Source: Microbacterium mitrae (GTDB lineage Bacteria > Actinomycetota > Actinomycetes > Actinomycetales > Microbacteriaceae). Taken from it: 64,000 nt of DNA. Shown one piece after another: positions 62,107 to 64,000 of this stretch (position 1 is the first letter of the stretch; each line of letters opens with the position of its first letter). The notes beneath the pieces are model-generated. The model had not been told where the DNA came from and did no database searches. It saw only the letters and a list, made by a program, of their open reading frames with translations. The stretch is from assembly GCF_008017445.1 (NCBI RefSeq), contig NZ_VRSW01000004.1, forward strand, positions 62,001 to 126,000. Reading direction: 5' to 3'. The position numbers and the translations under genes were made by a program.

Positions 62107-62739
62107 CTACGCGCCGAGTGGCGAGAGAGTTGTGGCGCGCGCTGGCGCGCTGTGCAGGCCCGTTTCGTGAAGCCACGTCGCAAGCATGTCGTAGCCGTGC
62201 TCGGTGAGCACACTTTCGGGGTGAAACTGCACGCCGTGAATCGGCAGGGTACGGTGGCGCACCGCCATGATCACACCGGACTCAGTCTGGGCTGTGACCT
62301 CAAGCTCAGCCGGCAGGGTCGAGGGGTCAATGGCGAGCGAGTGGTACCGGCCGACGTTAAGCGGTGACGCGAGCCCGCTGAATACGCTCGTCGCCTCGTG
62401 AGTGATCGCCGACACCATGCCGTGCTTGAGCTCGGGCGCATGCGTCACGGTCGCACCAAAAGCGACGGCGATCGCCTGATGCCCCAGGCACACGCCAATG
62501 AGGGGTGTGCCTGTCTGTGCGCACGCGGCGACCACCGCGACCGACGCACCCGCATGTTCCGGCGTTCCGGGCCCCGGTGAAATCATCACGCCATCCCACC
62601 GCGTCACCTCTGCTGTCAGTGAGGCGGCCTCGAGCGCATCGGCCTCGACCAGCGTCACGTCGGCGCCGAGCTGACGAAGATACCCAATGAGGGTGAAGAC
62701 GAAACTGTCGTGATTGTCGACAACGAGAATGCGCGTCAC
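62107..62739 (-). CDS. trpG: Class I glutamine amidotransferase, anthranilate/aminodeoxychorismate synthase component II
   Basis: 210 residues. It opens RILVVDNHDSFVFTLIGYLR. The nucleophile Cys is in GVCLGHQAIA and the His-Glu pair in VQFHPESVLTEHG. It releases ammonia from glutamine for anthranilate or 4-amino-4-deoxychorismate synthesis; the two uses cannot be told apart here, and in Actinobacteria this gene beside pknB is annotated either way (pabA/trpG). It converges on pknB, six bases between stops. Confidence 0.92.
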   Translation of the reverse strand: MTRILVVDNHDSFVFTLIGYLRQLGADVTLVEADALEAASLTAEVTRWDGVMISPGPGTPEHAGASVAVVAACAQTGTPLIGVCLGHQAIAVAFGATVTHAPELKHGMVSAITHEATSVFSGLASPLNVGRYHSLAIDPSTLPAELEVTAQTESGVIMAVRHRTLPIHGVQFHPESVLTEHGYDMLATWLHETGLHSAPARATTLSPLGA

Positions 62740-62748
62740 GCCGCTGCG

Positions 62749-62907
62749 CTATTCAACGGTGGTGTCTGGCGTCGGCAACAGCGTTGTCGAAACCCAGGGA
62801 AAGACAAAGTAGAACAGACCGTAAATGATCGCGGCGACCGCGATCAGCAGGATCAGAAGGCGGATCACCGCGGGCCCGGGAAGAGCGCGCCACAGAGCTG
62901 CGTACAT
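62749..62907 (-). CDS. Small conserved-looking membrane protein
   Basis: 52 residues between the amidotransferase and sortase genes: a short N-terminus (YAALWRALPGPAVIR), one strong membrane helix (LLILLIAVAAIIYGLFYFVF), and a short acidic tail ending PTPDTTVE. The ATG at 62907 is one base before the sortase stop. Actinobacteria often keep a small membrane protein at this spot. No known function. Confidence 0.75.
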   Translation of the reverse strand: MYAALWRALPGPAVIRLLILLIAVAAIIYGLFYFVFPWVSTTLLPTPDTTVE

Positions 62908-62908
62908 A

Positions 62909-63697
62909 TCAGAAACCCACCGCCACGGTCACAGGATCAAGGGATGCCGGCTCGCCAACGGATCGCGGCGTGAAGTACTCAAACTCGGCGTAGCCAATGG
63001 CTCGCTCATCCCACCCGTAGCGGGGCGAGCAGGTGGTCATCGTGAGGTACTGACCGATGCCGATGCGGCTCGCCTCGTGCGGAACGGGTGCCAGCACGTC
63101 TCCTGCCGTCGGCGCTACATATTCAAGGTTGCGGAAGCGGTAGGTGTACCAGCCGTCTGGCGTCTCCACCACCACCGCATCGCCCGCGCGCATGCCGGGC
63201 AAGTTCATGAATGCGCCGCCGTGGCTGCCGCGGTGACCGGCAACGGCAAAGTTGCCGACCTCGCCGGGCATTTGCGTTGCCGGGTAGTGACCGACAGCGC
63301 CGACGTTCAGGCTCTCCCAGGTCTGGACGCCGCCGTTGATGTCCCAAAAGTAGTTGTCGCCGAGGCGCGGAATGCGCAGCACCGCGAACGTCTCACCGGA
63401 GGCCGCGGGCGCCATCACCGGCGGCTCATAGTACGCCGGGGTTCCATCTTCTGGCTGCACCAGCTTGGGGGGCGCAATCGCGTCGTCGGGGAGGTCTGCC
63501 CATTCTTCAACGGTGGCGGCACCCGCCTGATTGCTCTGCGCGCCCTGAATCATGTCGCCGATCCACATTTGCCAGGCCACGAACATCAATACGACCACGC
63601 CAGCGGTGAGCATGATCTCGCCAAGCACACTCGTCACCGTGGCACGGCGGCGCGGTTTGCGTCGGCGTGCCCGTCGGTTCGGGTGGGGCTCACTCAC
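62909..63697 (-). CDS. srtE: Class E sortase
   Basis: 262 residues. A basic N-terminus and one membrane helix (EIMLTAGVVVLMFVAWQMWI) precede a sortase domain with catalytic His in VAGHRGSHGGAF, Cys in TMTTCSPRYGWDERAI and the downstream Arg in that segment. It anchors proteins to peptidoglycan; class E prefers LAXTG-type signals. I chose the GTG at 63697 (SEPHPNRRAR); the longer frame overlaps the crgA promoter. It diverges from crgA. Confidence 0.9.
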   Translation of the reverse strand: MSEPHPNRRARRRKPRRRATVTSVLGEIMLTAGVVVLMFVAWQMWIGDMIQGAQSNQAGAATVEEWADLPDDAIAPPKLVQPEDGTPAYYEPPVMAPAASGETFAVLRIPRLGDNYFWDINGGVQTWESLNVGAVGHYPATQMPGEVGNFAVAGHRGSHGGAFMNLPGMRAGDAVVVETPDGWYTYRFRNLEYVAPTAGDVLAPVPHEASRIGIGQYLTMTTCSPRYGWDERAIGYAEFEYFTPRSVGEPASLDPVTVAVGF

Positions 63698-63752
63698 ACG
63701 CTGAGTGTACAAGACGTGGTTGTGGAGTGCTCGACTAGATAGGATGTGGCTT

Positions 63753-63986
63753 ATGGCACGTGCTACCAAAAACGATGACGTCGATCCCGCTAACTACGAT
63801 GCGGCGCCGAACCCGGTGTGGTTCAAGCCGGTGATGGTGGGCTTCTTGCTGCTCGGACTCATCTGGGTCATCGTCTTCTACCTCTCCAACTCAGCCTTCC
63901 CCATTCCCGGAATTGGCGGATGGAACATCGTGATTGGCTTCGGCATTGCGTTCATCGGTTTCTTGATGACCATGCGGTGGCGGTAG
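63753..63986 (+). CDS. crgA: Cell division protein CrgA
   Basis: 77 residues with two membrane helices (VMVGFLLLGLIWVIVFYL and IVIGFGIAFIGFLMTM), the size and pattern of CrgA, a septal protein that recruits divisome parts and modulates FtsZ. Start is the ATG at 63753; the frame extended to 63705 lies in the divergent sortase promoter. TAGGAT at 63740-63745, about 7 bases before the ATG, could be a -10 giving a leaderless message. Confidence 0.92.
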   Translation: MARATKNDDVDPANYDAAPNPVWFKPVMVGFLLLGLIWVIVFYLSNSAFPIPGIGGWNIVIGFGIAFIGFLMTMRWR

Positions 63987-64000
63987 AAGTTCTCCACAGT

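Overview
This is chromosome from a high-GC actinobacterium, most likely Microbacteriaceae. The evidence is the GC-rich, heavily overlapping genes, frequent GTG starts, and the block fhaA-fhaB-pstP-rodA-pbpA-pknA-pknB with trpG/pabA, class E sortase and crgA at the right end. In Actinobacteria that block normally lies close to oriC. Housekeeping DNA (about 13.4-30.6 kb and 52.9-64 kb) alternates with acquired DNA.

Layout. (1) 1-12.6 kb: phage-defence island. It holds the 3' half of pglX, then pglY, pglZ, brxD and brxHI, each overlapping or abutting the next: a type 2 BREX (Pgl) operon cut by the window edge. Two small uncharacterised genes follow, one nuclease-like, and then a truncated membrane acyltransferase that marks the island edge. 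(2) 13.4-30.6 kb: housekeeping metabolism. A branched-chain 2-oxoacid dehydrogenase operon sits beside an Lrp-type regulator and a TetR regulator. A repeat-rich gap with small genes follows. Malate synthase G and a divergent IclR regulator come next, then a TPP-riboswitch thiM-thiE-thiD/tenA operon, an MFS exporter, a photolyase and a long-form isocitrate lyase. Malate synthase and isocitrate lyase together make the glyoxylate shunt. (3) 30.8-36.9 kb: arsenic module. trxB-acr3-arsR/arsC fusion-arsC runs as one operon; a flavoprotein and a second arsR diverge from each other. The two promoters carry matching ArsR operators. A decayed abiV-like defence gene lies between the two halves.

(4) 36,883-52,915: a 16-kb integrative, probably mobilisable element in the 3' end of tRNA-Leu(CAG), bounded by a 22-bp direct repeat. 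It carries integrase, an excisionase-like gene, an XRE regulator, a MobF relaxase-helicase, an ABC exporter with TetR and AraC regulators, a CPBP protease and a Fic/VbhA-type toxin-antitoxin pair. No conjugative secretion genes are visible. A second element of about 4.85 kb (44,127-48,978) is nested inside its fic gene and splits it just before the Fic active-site motif. The nested element encodes a tyrosine recombinase, an XRE protein, a second recombinase-like protein with six zinc ribbons, and an S66 (MccF/LD-carboxypeptidase) peptidase. (5) 52.9-64 kb: cell-wall growth and division signalling genes near the origin.

A genome-scale signal also stands out. By hand count the word GGTTCC/GGAACC occurs about 2.4 times per kb in the housekeeping stretches, against about 0.6 per kb in the BREX island, arsenic module and integrated element. 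The lower value is close to what composition predicts. All family assignments come from reading motifs in the translations; no database search was run.
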